The notes under the pieces: generated by a model
What the model was told of the DNA's origin: nothing
Database searches by the model: none
Seen by the model: only the letters and a program-made list of their open reading frames with translations
Shown: positions 34,609 through 43,195 of the stretch, in pieces
Layout of the letters: each line of letters opens with the position of its first letter
Position numbering within the stretch: the first letter of the stretch is position 1
Program-made: the position numbers and the translations under genes
Origin: Vibrio ponticus
Lineage (GTDB): Bacteria > Pseudomonadota > Gammaproteobacteria > Enterobacterales > Vibrionaceae
NCBI RefSeq assembly: GCF_009938225.1
Contig: NZ_AP019657.1
Location: 1,488,001-1,552,000 of the forward strand
Direction of reading: 5' to 3'
DNA length: 64,000 bases

Positions 34609-35925
34609 CTACGCTCGTATTGGCCAATCGACCATATCAACGCTGTCTGTACCAAGGTCACTGTCGCCTTTCCAACAACGGACAAACTTCCCTTCCGGAT
34701 CGTACAGCATTGCCTGCTTTGCCTGATCAAAACGTCTTGGCATATTGCTCGCCCCCACTCCTGCAATGTATTGCCAGTTCCCCCAATTAGAAGCGACATC
34801 GTAATCGATTAACTGAGTCTCAAAATAGGCTGCACCATAACGCCAATCAATACCCAACTCATGGATAAGGCAACTCGCCACCAATTGGCGACCTCGATTC
34901 GACATGTAACCAGTTTGATTAAGTTGTTTCATGCAGGCATTTACTAGAGGAAACGCCGTTGCTCCTATTTTCCATTGTTTGAAACGCTGAGGGTAGAATG
35001 TAGCAAGTGACGCTTTACCTTTTACCCCGGAAAAACGAAATAGCTTTTTGCCATACTTAAGCGCGTACCAATGAAAATACTCACGCCACAGTAACTCAAA
35101 GTAAATCCAGTAGGTCGACTCATTGCTGCCATTTCGTTTCTCGTATTGAGTCAGCATTTCCATCACTTGCCTTACCGAAATCGAACCGTTCGCCAGCCAA
35201 GGAGAGAATTTAGTTGAGTACTCTTTTCCATCAAGTTCATTGCGCGTTTGCTTGTAATTACTGGCAAAAGATGTCGAGAAATAGCACATAGCGTGAGCTA
35301 ATGCGAAAGACTCTCCCCCGATAAACAGGTCCTCGCTACTTATCACTAAGCCAGGTAATACTGTGGCATTAAGGGTATGCTTTGCAGGGCGAGGTAGTTG
35401 GAAAATTTCAGAGCTCACTTGGCTGGGAACAATAGTCTCAACTTGTTTGCGAAATTTAGTGAAGGAGCTCGGTAGCTCTTCGAGAGCAAAGGGCAAATCG
35501 GATTGTTGAAACAGCGTGCTTTGTTGGAGTTGAGTGATTTTAACCCGAGGAAAATAGGCTCGAATATGTTCGATAACCAGCTGTTCATCACTAGAGACAA
35601 AGTCTTGGCAATAAAGATGCGTGATTGCGTCCTCTGAGCACAAGTGCGACAACGCACTAAAGGGATGTGCATCAACGACAACAAGGTGTTGCCCATACTC
35701 CGCTAAACTTTCATCTAAACCGTTTAATGTTTGGATTAGAAAGCGTTGCCGTGCGTCACCAAATTTTGATTCACTGGTGAAATGTTGCAGATATTCAGAG
35801 AAAGGAGGGAGGCAGAACAAGCAAATGAGTTTATCGACTTCTCGAGCCGCTCTGTCTAGCAAAGCATTGTCGTTCAATCGTAAGTCGTTGGTAAACCAAT
35901 ACACTCCAATCTTTTCTTTGCGCAT
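34609..35925 (-). CDS. DASH-type cryptochrome
   Basis: 438-aa flavoprotein with an N-terminal alpha/beta antenna domain (IGVYWFTNDLRLNDNALLDRAA) and a C-terminal FAD domain. CRY-DASH features: WIYFELLWREYFHWYALKYG, GYMSNRGRQLVASCLIHELGIDWRYGAAYFETQLIDYDVASNWGNWQYIAGVG and NMPRRFDQAKQA. DASH proteins repair single-stranded or looped cyclobutane dimers and may signal blue light. The start is the ATG at 35925 after GTGGGGGCGAC; a frame to 35958 exists. First gene of a two-gene photoprotection operon. Confidence 0.92.
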   Translation of the reverse strand: MRKEKIGVYWFTNDLRLNDNALLDRAAREVDKLICLFCLPPFSEYLQHFTSESKFGDARQRFLIQTLNGLDESLAEYGQHLVVVDAHPFSALSHLCSEDAITHLYCQDFVSSDEQLVIEHIRAYFPRVKITQLQQSTLFQQSDLPFALEELPSSFTKFRKQVETIVPSQVSSEIFQLPRPAKHTLNATVLPGLVISSEDLFIGGESFALAHAMCYFSTSFASNYKQTRNELDGKEYSTKFSPWLANGSISVRQVMEMLTQYEKRNGSNESTYWIYFELLWREYFHWYALKYGKKLFRFSGVKGKASLATFYPQRFKQWKIGATAFPLVNACMKQLNQTGYMSNRGRQLVASCLIHELGIDWRYGAAYFETQLIDYDVASNWGNWQYIAGVGASNMPRRFDQAKQAMLYDPEGKFVRCWKGDSDLGTDSVDMVDWPIRA

Positions 35926-36101
35926 GTCGCCCCCACTGAGTGTTGTTTGTCTACCCAATGGTTACGCAAGAAGCGGTTACACAGTTCAATCCTATTATCG
36001 AAAATGCATTATGTCTCAATCATTAGCATTCTCTTAGTCACTAATCTGAGCTTTCAAGCTCATCCGTAAATCGAGCGAGCTGCTTGCACGCAATACAGCA
36101 A

Positions 36102-36123
36102 AAAGGGAGCCGAAGCTCCCTTT
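36102..36123 (-). terminator. dps terminator
   Basis: AAAGGGAGC-cgaa-GCTCCCTTT stem with T-run TTTTTGC on the minus strand, 18 bases after the dps stop. Confidence 0.88.
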
Positions 36124-36140
36124 CACTTAGTAAAATTATA

Positions 36141-36617
36141 TTATTGAAGGTAGGCGTTTAGCATCCACATCAATTTTTCTTGTTCACGGATGTAATCACC
36201 CATCAGAGCCGCAGTACCTTCGTCTTCAGCTTCGCCTGCTTGCTCTAAGATTGCACGCTGTTTCAGAATTAATAGGCTAAAGCCATTGACGAGACCTTGT
36301 ACACATTCTTGACCTTGGCTAACGTTTACATGCTCTTTCAGCTCGCTAATTTCTAGGTAACGAGTAAAGCTGTGGTCTGGCGTATGACCTAAAGTCAAAA
36401 TACGCTCTGCAAGCTCATCAATTTTGGTTTGTAAGTCAGTGTAGATCTCTTCGAATTTTACATGCAGTTCAAAGAATTGCTGACCTTTGATATTCCAATG
36501 GTAGCCACGAGTATTCATGTAAAGCACTTGGTAGTGCGCTAGCAGTTGGTTAAGTTGCTCAGACAATTGAGCTGTTTTTTCACTGTTTAGACCAATTAAA
36601 GTAGATTGATTAGACAT
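36141..36617 (-). CDS. dps: Dps-family ferritin-like DNA-protection protein
   Basis: 158-aa miniferritin that oxidises and stores iron in a dodecamer and can coat DNA in starvation. Ferroxidase-site residues are present in YHWNIKGQQFFELHVKFEEIYTDLQTKIDELAERIL (about residues 38-75), and the C-terminal helix is EDEGTAALMGDYIREQEKLMWML. The N-terminus is short with one Lys (MSNQSTLIGLNSEK), so DNA binding through a Lys-rich tail is not obvious. Good ribosome site (AGGAGAATCAGA). Likely regulated by oxidative or starvation signals, though no site was identified. Confidence 0.93.
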   Translation of the reverse strand: MSNQSTLIGLNSEKTAQLSEQLNQLLAHYQVLYMNTRGYHWNIKGQQFFELHVKFEEIYTDLQTKIDELAERILTLGHTPDHSFTRYLEISELKEHVNVSQGQECVQGLVNGFSLLILKQRAILEQAGEAEDEGTAALMGDYIREQEKLMWMLNAYLQ

Positions 36618-36740
36618 TCTGATTCTCCTAACTCGACTTGGCAGTGATAGTGTTCTGCCGTTCTGTTCTGTTTCTATGGAGCTAGAATATCCCTTTTAAT
36701 CTTAGGGGTAAAAATGCTTAAAACTATACTAGTGATTGGT

Positions 36741-36780
36741 AAAAACGATTATACCCAGACACGATAAAGTGCTGGGTATA
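36741..36780 (-). terminator. Terminator of the DOPA-dioxygenase-like gene
   Basis: TATACCCAG / CTGGGTATA perfect stem with TTTTT tail on the minus strand, about 100 bases after the stop. Confidence 0.8.
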
Positions 36781-36883
36781 TATAATGCCGGCTTACAGTC
36801 TTCTGCTTTGATTCTGATTGCCGCTATTGCGCGATATAATAGCGTAGAGGAATCATTATCCATTCCGATTACGCTTGATGAAA

Positions 36884-37234
36884 TTAGTTAGATTTCTCAA
36901 AGCCTGTAATATCTAGCTCTACTGCTTCACCAAGCCAGTAGACGTAGTCAGTGTGATCGAGGTAGTCATCACCAGTTACTGCATGAACTAACACTGAATG
37001 ACCATTGCGATGCGCTTCTAGCCACTCGATTAGGGTGTCAAACTGCTGATGGTTAAAGTCTATTTCAAAGCTCCATTTGGTGTGTGGTCCCACCAGCCTT
37101 TGATTAAATCGCCCGACAAATAGTCCGAGTTGCTGAGAAATTTGCTCGCGGATTTCGGCGGCATAGTCGCTGCTGTGTTGATCGAAATAAAAATGCGCAT
37201 GGTAATCTTGATGGCGATTTACTGGGAATGACAT
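36884..37234 (-). CDS. DOPA 4,5-dioxygenase-like protein
   Basis: 116-aa protein of the DOPA 4,5-dioxygenase family (extradiol-type fold). Characteristic residues: YHAHFYF (12-18) and GPHTKWSFEIDFN (near 49-61), which give the conserved histidines, then NGHSVLVHAVTGDDYLDHT. Family members in bacteria are uncharacterised; the fungal enzyme cleaves DOPA to betalamic-acid precursors, and that substrate is not implied here. Single gene, with the ribosome site AAAGAAAGTTCAGTT. Adjacent to dps but with its own terminator. Confidence 0.82.
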   Translation of the reverse strand: MSFPVNRHQDYHAHFYFDQHSSDYAAEIREQISQQLGLFVGRFNQRLVGPHTKWSFEIDFNHQQFDTLIEWLEAHRNGHSVLVHAVTGDDYLDHTDYVYWLGEAVELDITGFEKSN

Positions 37235-37517
37235 AACTGAACTTTCTTTTAATCTTAATTTGTTCGAAATTTTAACAGCAAAGAAAGAGCGGATCAGTTG
37301 TGCTTACATTCCTTACATTTGTGTGAGCTAACTCTACGATCCGCTTCTCTGTTCGCGTTTACTCGTTACCGGGAAATTGCGTCTCTCAAGAGACCATTCT
37401 TGAAGCCATTACGTTAGTCAGAAGCGTCGCACCAGAAAACATTGTTCGTTTGGGGTTCACTTTACGAGGTCGTCGTCACCAATATAAACGTATGGCGAAC
37501 CGCAGTTAAACACCTTA

Positions 37518-37545
37518 TTGAATTAGGCAAATTGTGCTAATTCAA
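37518..37545. repeat. 9-bp inverted repeat after the orphan frame
   Basis: TTGAATTAG / CTAATTCAA, perfect, with a 10-base loop and no U-run, 8 bases after the orphan open frame ends at 37509. Confidence 0.7.
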
Positions 37546-37572
37546 CTTACCTAGTCCTCCTGAAATAGGATT

Positions 37573-37600
37573 TGCCCCTTGCCTCGCTTGGGGCCTTTTT
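37573..37600 (+). terminator. Plus-strand terminator with no assigned gene
   Basis: GCCCC / GGGGC stem and CTTTTTC tail on the plus strand. The minus-strand reading lacks a T-run, so it does not serve the response regulator gene. It implies a plus-strand transcript from 37240-37570. Confidence 0.75.
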
Positions 37601-37649
37601 CATCAATAGAACACTGGATGACCACCGTTTAAATCAAACCACAGACCAG

Positions 37650-38285
37650 CTAAATCATGCCCCGCTCGACCGCATATTTGGCAAGCTCTGCGGTACTGCT
37701 CAATTCCAGCTTGTGCTTGATGTTCTGCCGATGTGTCTCCACGGTGCGATAGCTAATTTCAAGTTCTGAGGCGATCTTCTTACTGCTGTATCCCTGCGCA
37801 ACTAATTTTAATACCGATTCTTCACGACGACTTAACGGATTCGGCTTATCCGCTACGGCAACATCACCTTGGGAAAATAACGTTTGAGTGACAGATTCAC
37901 AAAAATAGGTCGACCCTTGATAGACCGTTTTGATTGCTTGAACCATTTTCTCCGCCGAGATTTCCTTGAGCATATAACCGACGGCTCCGGACTGCATGAC
38001 CTTCATAATGTATTCACGATTATCGTGCATAGTCAGCATTAGAACTTTCACCTGCGGGCACTCTTCTTTGATCAAACGCGTCGCATCAATGCCATTCATC
38101 AATGGCATGCTCACGTCCATCAATACCACATCAGGATTGAGAGACTTAACAACATCAATTGCTTCAAGACCATTACTTGCTGTGCCTATCACCTTAAAAT
38201 CCGTCTCTAGGCTGAGTCTCGCAATAAAACCATCAAGTACCACTTGGTGATCGTCAACAATAACCACTTTGATCGGTTTATCCAT
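37650..38285 (-). CDS. NarL/FixJ-type response regulator
   Basis: 211-aa regulator with a receiver (residues 5-125; acidic pocket VDDHQ, phosphoacceptor in VVLMDVSMPLMNG, Lys in MLKEIS) and a LuxR-type helix-turn-helix (148-205; LSRREESVLKLVAQGYSSKKIASELEISYRTVETHRQNI). Its start overlaps the kinase stop by 8 bases, so they form a cognate pair. Just upstream on the same strand is a TRAP transporter operon, the likely target. The signal is discussed under the kinase. Confidence 0.92.
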   Translation of the reverse strand: MDKPIKVVIVDDHQVVLDGFIARLSLETDFKVIGTASNGLEAIDVVKSLNPDVVLMDVSMPLMNGIDATRLIKEECPQVKVLMLTMHDNREYIMKVMQSGAVGYMLKEISAEKMVQAIKTVYQGSTYFCESVTQTLFSQGDVAVADKPNPLSRREESVLKLVAQGYSSKKIASELEISYRTVETHRQNIKHKLELSSTAELAKYAVERGMI

Positions 38286-39639
38286 AAACTAACTCTTCCA
38301 ATTCAAGTAATACGGTAATCTCCGTACCGAAACCCGGCTCACTCTCTAGCTCAAAATCTCCGCCAATGAACTCCACTCGCTCACGCATGTTTCGTAGCCC
38401 TATTCCGGTACCACTCTTACGCAGAGTTGAGCCAACGTCAAACCCTACGCCATTATCACGAATAATCAACTGGAGACGACTACCAAGTTGCTGAAGAATG
38501 ACATTCACCTCTGTCGCTTGAGAATGTTTTTCAATATTGGTCAATGATTCTTGAGCAACTCGATATAACGTCGTCGCTACTTCAGATTTTAGCTTACCTC
38601 TATTGGTATCAAATACGGTATCGATATTCAGTCCAGAATGAGCACGAAAATCTTGTAGTAGTGTGTTCAATGCCGCCTCTAAACCAATATCATCCAATGC
38701 GCTCGGGCGTAATTTGTGCGAGATATGCCTCACTTCATTAATCGCCATCATCAGCGATTGTTGCGAATGTGCCAGATGCTGCTTTTGAGTTTCATCCACC
38801 AGCTTGTTACCGAGTAACTCTAAATGGCACTTGCTCGAAACCAGCAACTGATTAATCCCATCATGCAACTCTCTAGCCAGATGTTTCTTCTCATCTTCCT
38901 GAAACATGACTGTCTTATGTGCTAGCTCTTTCAGGCTACGGTCTGCAATTCGGTGTTCATGAAGATTAATTGCCAGTGTTACCACCACTATCACTCCGAC
39001 CGTTACCACCACAATCACGATCATCGAGAAGAACGTGGTTTCGATATTTTGGTCTACTTCACTTTTTAGGTTCGCCACCTCTTCACTGATATCTTCAATA
39101 TAGAGCCCAGTGCCAACCATCCAGTTCCATTTGTCGAGCCAAGCGGCGTAGCTCAACTTGGTTACGGTTTCGCCAGTCGAAGGCTTCTGCCATAGGTACT
39201 GATGAAAACCGCCACCTCTTTGGGCTTGATTCAACAACGCTACAATCAAGAAATCGCCGTTTTTATCTTGAATATCAATTAAATTCCGCCCTTGCAACTC
39301 AGGCAGAATGGGATGAACTAGGTTGGTGCCATCTTGATCATAAACGAAAAAATAACCATCTGTCCCATAACGCAGCTTCTCAATAATCGCTTTTACCTGC
39401 TGTTTGGCAACGTTCTCTGGTAAGTCAGGATCGTTATAGACGTGCTTAATTGAATCGAGAGCCAAATCAACACTATCACGCAGTGCGGTCTCTTTTGATT
39501 TGATCAGACTTGAACGAAAGATCTCAACTTCTTTATCACGAAGTGTTTGCGCCTGATAGACGGATATCCAACTAGTACTGACCGTTACCAACAATAACGG
39601 TAACAAACTCAGTAGAATAAGCTTAACCTTTAGAGGCAT
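38278..39639 (-). CDS. Cache-domain sensor histidine kinase
   Basis: 453-aa membrane kinase of the NarX/DegS (HisKA_3) type. Helix 1 at residues 6-27, then a periplasmic single-Cache domain (about 30-190; GYFFVYDQDGTNLVHPILPELQGRNL ... LDKWNWMVGTGLYIEDI), helix 2 (about 200-222), H-box ELHDGINQLLVSS and a HATPase with DNGVGFDVGS and GTGIGLRNMRERVE. The start ATG at 39639 has AGGGG seven bases before it; the longer frame to 39660 lies in the terminator. sCache_2 domains usually bind small carboxylates, which fits control of the neighbouring TakP-type TRAP transporter. Confidence 0.9.
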   Translation of the reverse strand: MPLKVKLILLSLLPLLLVTVSTSWISVYQAQTLRDKEVEIFRSSLIKSKETALRDSVDLALDSIKHVYNDPDLPENVAKQQVKAIIEKLRYGTDGYFFVYDQDGTNLVHPILPELQGRNLIDIQDKNGDFLIVALLNQAQRGGGFHQYLWQKPSTGETVTKLSYAAWLDKWNWMVGTGLYIEDISEEVANLKSEVDQNIETTFFSMIVIVVVTVGVIVVVTLAINLHEHRIADRSLKELAHKTVMFQEDEKKHLARELHDGINQLLVSSKCHLELLGNKLVDETQKQHLAHSQQSLMMAINEVRHISHKLRPSALDDIGLEAALNTLLQDFRAHSGLNIDTVFDTNRGKLKSEVATTLYRVAQESLTNIEKHSQATEVNVILQQLGSRLQLIIRDNGVGFDVGSTLRKSGTGIGLRNMRERVEFIGGDFELESEPGFGTEITVLLELEELVYG

Positions 39640-39657
39640 TCCCTTTCCCCTATACAA

Positions 39658-39692
39658 CATAAAAAAGAACGGCTTACTAAAGTAAGCCGTTC
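39658..39692 (-). terminator. Terminator between TRAP operon and sensor kinase
   Basis: GAACGGCTTAC-taaa-GTAAGCCGTTC, an 11-bp perfect stem with six T on the minus strand, 40 bases after dctM. The tail runs into the kinase leader, so any kinase transcription from the TRAP promoter depends on read-through. Confidence 0.92.
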
Positions 39693-39731
39693 AAATGTAT
39701 CATTTACATCAACGTAACAAAAATTACATGA

Positions 39732-41015
39732 TCACATTCCGTAGAGTCCAGGGAAGACCAAAATACTGGCTAATACCGCTATCTGTATTGCGATAAACGG
39801 CATCACTCCACGATAGATATCACGCGTCGTCACTCCTGAAGGTGCCACACCTTTCAAATAGAACAAGCTAAAGCCAAATGGAGGGGTCAGGAAGGAGGTC
39901 TGTAAGTTCATTGCAACAAGAATCGCAAACCAAGTCATGTTAATACCCATTAGCTCAGCAACCGGAGCCAAGATTGGTACGATGATGAAACAAATCTCGA
40001 CGAAATCAATAAAGAAGCCAAGGATTAAAATGACGAGCATTGTAATGATCAAGAAGCCCCACTTCTCACCCGGAATTTGCAGCATCCACTGCTCAACCAA
40101 ATGATCACCACCGGTATAGGTAAACGCCATTGAGAATGCAGTTGCACCCAACAAGATAGCAAATACCATTGCTGTCACTTTCACTGTTTCTTTAGCGGCA
40201 TCATATACCATGCCCCAGCTAAATTGACGATAAAGTAGAGCCAACACGATAGCACCGGCACCACCCAACGCGGCTGACTCTGTCGGTGTTGCAACACCAG
40301 CAAAAATAGAGCCTAACACGACAACAATCAGCGCCAGCGGCGGGATCACGGCTTTTAGCGCGGCAATCACTTCTTGTTGACGACTCACATTCTCATCGCG
40401 CTCAATCGGTTGAGCTGCCTCAGGGTTCATCTTGGCGTAGATAAGAATGTAAACAATATAAGCACCAACCAACACCAAACCTGGCCAAATTGCCGCTTGG
40501 AACAGATCACCAACAGGTACACCCAGTACATCACCCAGTAGGATAAGAACTATCGAAGGTGGAATAATTTGACCTAACGTGCCAGAAGCACAGATGGTGC
40601 CACACGCCAAACCTTTGTCATAATTGTACTTGAGCATAACTGGCAATGAGATAAGCCCCATGGCGACCACTGATGCGCCAACAACGCCCGTAGAGGCAGC
40701 TAACAGCGCCCCTACCAACACGGTAGAAATGGCGATACCACCACGCACACCACCAAATAACTTACCCATTGATTCAAGCAACTGTTCCGCTAGGCGAGTT
40801 TTCTGTAGAACCAAGCCCATAAATACAAAGAGCGGAACCGCCATCAACACGGTGTTTTCCATTATCGACTGAATTCGATATGGCATGAAAGCAAACATAT
40901 CGAAGCCTTCTGCCCAAACACCAAAAATTAACGCGATACCACCAAAGGTAAACGCGACAGGAAACCCTAGCAACAACGCAAATAGGGCAACAAAAAACAT
41001 TACAATACCGACCAT
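39732..41015 (-). CDS. dctM: TRAP transporter large permease
   Basis: 427-aa membrane subunit of a tripartite ATP-independent periplasmic transporter that imports organic acids with Na+. About 12-13 helices; DctM signatures include MAVPLFVFMGLVLQKTRLAE, ASTGVVGASVVAMGLISLPVML, GTICASGTLGQIIPPSIVLILLG and VATPTESAALGGAGAI. It follows the small permease by 10 bases. Subtype by partner binding protein is TakP-like. The gene is followed by a strong terminator and then its probable sensor pair. Confidence 0.93.
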   Translation of the reverse strand: MVGIVMFFVALFALLLGFPVAFTFGGIALIFGVWAEGFDMFAFMPYRIQSIMENTVLMAVPLFVFMGLVLQKTRLAEQLLESMGKLFGGVRGGIAISTVLVGALLAASTGVVGASVVAMGLISLPVMLKYNYDKGLACGTICASGTLGQIIPPSIVLILLGDVLGVPVGDLFQAAIWPGLVLVGAYIVYILIYAKMNPEAAQPIERDENVSRQQEVIAALKAVIPPLALIVVVLGSIFAGVATPTESAALGGAGAIVLALLYRQFSWGMVYDAAKETVKVTAMVFAILLGATAFSMAFTYTGGDHLVEQWMLQIPGEKWGFLIITMLVILILGFFIDFVEICFIIVPILAPVAELMGINMTWFAILVAMNLQTSFLTPPFGFSLFYLKGVAPSGVTTRDIYRGVMPFIAIQIAVLASILVFPGLYGM

Positions 41016-41025
41016 GTGCTGCCTC

Positions 41026-41559
41026 CTACTTATCTGCGGCTTGGTGCATTAGGTGTGGATTAAAGATGCGGTTAAGCGAATGCAACATCAAACCAATACC
41101 GCTAATTGCCATAAATAGGAAAGATAAAGGAATCAGACCTTTAATAATCCAACGGTAAGGCAAACCGCCTGGGTCACCAGACATCTCATTTAAGGCATAA
41201 CTCTCTTTGGCAAAGTCAATGCCATACCAAGCCACCAAAAGACAGAATGGGAAAAGGAAAACGATGGTACCGATCAAATCGATAATTGCTTGTGCTCGGT
41301 TAGATAGGCGCTCGTAAAACAGATCCACGCGTACGTGACCGCCTGCTTTAATCGCATAAGGAACGCCAATCAAAAATACGGCGGAAAATAGGTGCCATTC
41401 CATCTCTTGGAAGGCGATAGACACATCATTAAAGGCATAACGCATCACGACATCATAGACAACGTTACACAGTAACAGGATAAATAGAATGCTGGACAAC
41501 CAACCTAATATATCCCCGAAACGATTGAACAACCGCTCTATATAAATAAGACTTCTCAT
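41026..41559 (-). CDS. dctQ: TRAP transporter small permease
   Basis: 177-aa DctQ-type subunit with four membrane helices (for example LGWLSSILFILLLCNVVYDVVMRYAF and IDLIGTIVFLFPFCLLVAWYGI). EMEWHLFSAVFLIGVPYAIKAGGHVRVDLFY is the family core. ATG at 41559 (MRSLIYIERLF) is preferred because GGAG lies six bases upstream; further in-frame ATG/GTG codons at 41571 and 41592 cannot be excluded. It forms the membrane complex with DctM and receives substrate from the DctP protein. Confidence 0.9.
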   Translation of the reverse strand: MRSLIYIERLFNRFGDILGWLSSILFILLLCNVVYDVVMRYAFNDVSIAFQEMEWHLFSAVFLIGVPYAIKAGGHVRVDLFYERLSNRAQAIIDLIGTIVFLFPFCLLVAWYGIDFAKESYALNEMSGDPGGLPYRWIIKGLIPLSFLFMAISGIGLMLHSLNRIFNPHLMHQAADK

Positions 41560-41692
41560 CCCTAACTCCATGGAATTTAAAAAGTGCTCCACTCAGCCGA
41601 AGCTGGTGGAGCTATTATTTTAATAATAATTAAAGGGTTTTCTTGGGCTTCGTGTGACTAAGTCACATCATTTTTTAGTAGTGAACAGCTAC

Positions 41693-42820
41693 TTATTCTG
41701 CTGCTTGGCTGTTTAGGTACGCACGGTGTGAAATATCAGACCAAGGGCGAACCTGACCGATGTATGCAGCTTGAGACTCTTGAATCTTCTTCGCTAACTC
41801 ATCCTTTGCAGCATGGTCAGCAAGAAGACGCTCATTGGCTTCTTCTAGAGCTGTGATAACTTCAGCTGGGAAATCTTTTACTTCTACGTTCGGGTACTCT
41901 GACTTAATTGACGCCCAGTTCTTACCACTCTCGTGCTTAGATTGAGTGTACATGTCGTAAGCCGCTGTCTTCATTGCAACTTCTAGGATCGCTTGTAGAT
42001 CAGCAGGTAGGCTTTCCCAAGTGCGCTTATTCACTAGGAATTGAAGCTCTGTACCTGGCTCATGCCAACCCGTGTAGTAGTAAGGCGCAATTTTGTGGAA
42101 ACCCATACGCAAATCAAGTGATGGACCTACCCACTCTAGAGCATCAATAGTACGACGCTCAAGTGATGTATATAGTTCACCTGGTGCAATATTGGTTGGT
42201 TTCGCACCTAGCTCGGCAAGGATTTCACCCGCAAAACCAGGGATACGCATTTTCAGACCTTGTAGGTCATCCACAGAGTTGATCTCTTTTTGGAACCAGC
42301 CACCCATTTGAGTATCAGTGTTACCACCAGGGAAAGAGAGTAGATTATGTGGCGCATAAACTTCTTCCATTAGCTCCATACCACCACCGTGATAGAACCA
42401 TGCGTATTGTTCAGTCGGTAGCATACCGAATGGCATTGAAGTAAAGTATAGTGTGTTCGGTACTTTACCCTTCCAGTAGTAAGAAGCAGAGTGACCTAGG
42501 TCGTACTGACCTGACTTCACCATATCAAATACGCCAAGCGGAGCTTTGTGTTTGTTGGCAGAGTCAATTGTGATCACCAAGCGACCATCAGACATCTCTT
42601 CCGCCATTTTAGCCATGTTTTTTGTCGCATCGCCAAAGATTGGGAAGTTTGGTCCCCATGTTTCTGCAAGTTTTAGCTTATAAACTTTCTCAGGTTTTAC
42701 TTCCTGCTGTGCAGTCTCTTGCTTGGACTCTTCACCACAGCCGACTAGCGCAATAGATGCCGCCAGTGTTGCAATACCTACTTTCAGTTTTCCATCTAAA
42801 AATGAATTTAATGCTCTCAT
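41693..42820 (-). CDS. dctP: TRAP substrate-binding lipoprotein, TakP-like
   Basis: 375-aa extracytoplasmic receptor. ATG at 42820 has AAAGGACC upstream; the longer frame to 42877 is less likely. The signal ends in a lipobox (ALVGCGEES, Cys near residue 28), so it is a lipoprotein, less common for TRAP receptors. The ligand region SLERRTIDALEWVGPSLDLRMGFHKIAPYYYTGWHEPGTELQF is the TakP / mannitol-chloroaromatic class, whose best-known member binds alpha-keto acids such as pyruvate. Substrate here is therefore guessed to be a small oxo- or hydroxy-acid. First gene of the operon, 133 bases before dctQ. Confidence 0.9.
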   Translation of the reverse strand: MRALNSFLDGKLKVGIATLAASIALVGCGEESKQETAQQEVKPEKVYKLKLAETWGPNFPIFGDATKNMAKMAEEMSDGRLVITIDSANKHKAPLGVFDMVKSGQYDLGHSASYYWKGKVPNTLYFTSMPFGMLPTEQYAWFYHGGGMELMEEVYAPHNLLSFPGGNTDTQMGGWFQKEINSVDDLQGLKMRIPGFAGEILAELGAKPTNIAPGELYTSLERRTIDALEWVGPSLDLRMGFHKIAPYYYTGWHEPGTELQFLVNKRTWESLPADLQAILEVAMKTAAYDMYTQSKHESGKNWASIKSEYPNVEVKDFPAEVITALEEANERLLADHAAKDELAKKIQESQAAYIGQVRPWSDISHRAYLNSQAAE

Positions 42821-42877
42821 TATCAGGTCCTTTGTTTCATGAGCGCCATTACGACACTTCCTATTCAGAATTAGCAT

Positions 42878-43195
42878 GACTGATCAAAGAACAATAAAAA
42901 ATCGGCGAGAACACTGAAAAATTTAACAGAAAGATAGCTAAATAAAGCCAACTGGTGCGTATTTATACGTAGGAAAAACGATAGCGCCATCACAAGGCAT
43001 TGTTATATAGAAGTAATTTTCTAATTACCAACTCAAACAGAAGAAAGAATAATACGTACGTACAAGTCACATCAGCATATTACGGTTATTTTAAATTATG
43101 TGATGCAGACGTTTCTATTTTGTACAGCAATTAGCCAGATACAAAAAAAGACCCCAACAATGTGGGGTCTTCTTCAGTCACAGATAGCAGTTCTA
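42878..43195. promoter_or_regulatory. Promoter region of the TRAP operon
   Basis: 318 bases holding the dctPQM promoter and the terminator of the 43196 gene. A long AT-rich part (42890-43130) includes TATGTGATGCAGA, a half-site resembling CRP, but no full palindrome. No ORF was found. Confidence 0.45.
43142..43171 (-). terminator. Terminator of the 128-aa gene
   Basis: AGACCCCA-acaa-TGTGGGGTCT stem and seven T on the minus strand, 25 bases after the stop. Confidence 0.93.

Larger units (their letters stand above)
37235..37649. other. Orphan plus-strand region with terminator; ncRNA or decayed gene
   Basis: 415 bases between a minus-strand gene start and the convergent end of the response regulator. 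On the plus strand, codons 37327-37509 stay open for 60 residues of protein-like sequence (with LPGNCVSQETILEAI and APENIVRLGFTLRGRRHQYK), but no ATG, GTG or TTG begins it and an in-frame TGA precedes it. An IR AGCGGATC/GATCCGCT (37288-37295/37338-37345), a 9-bp IR (37518-37545) and a plus-strand terminator follow. This suggests a plus-strand RNA or the remains of a small gene. Confidence 0.4.

Noticed and set aside
37573..37600. Hairpin as terminator of the response regulator gene
   Set aside because: The T-run is on the plus strand only; the minus strand after the stem is AAATCC.
41653..41667. Perfect TGTGACT-A-AGTCACA palindrome between dctP and dctQ as a CRP site
   Set aside because: CRP needs TGTGA-N6-TCACA; the spacing here is N5. 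It lies inside the operon rather than at a promoter, so it is more likely a small hairpin.
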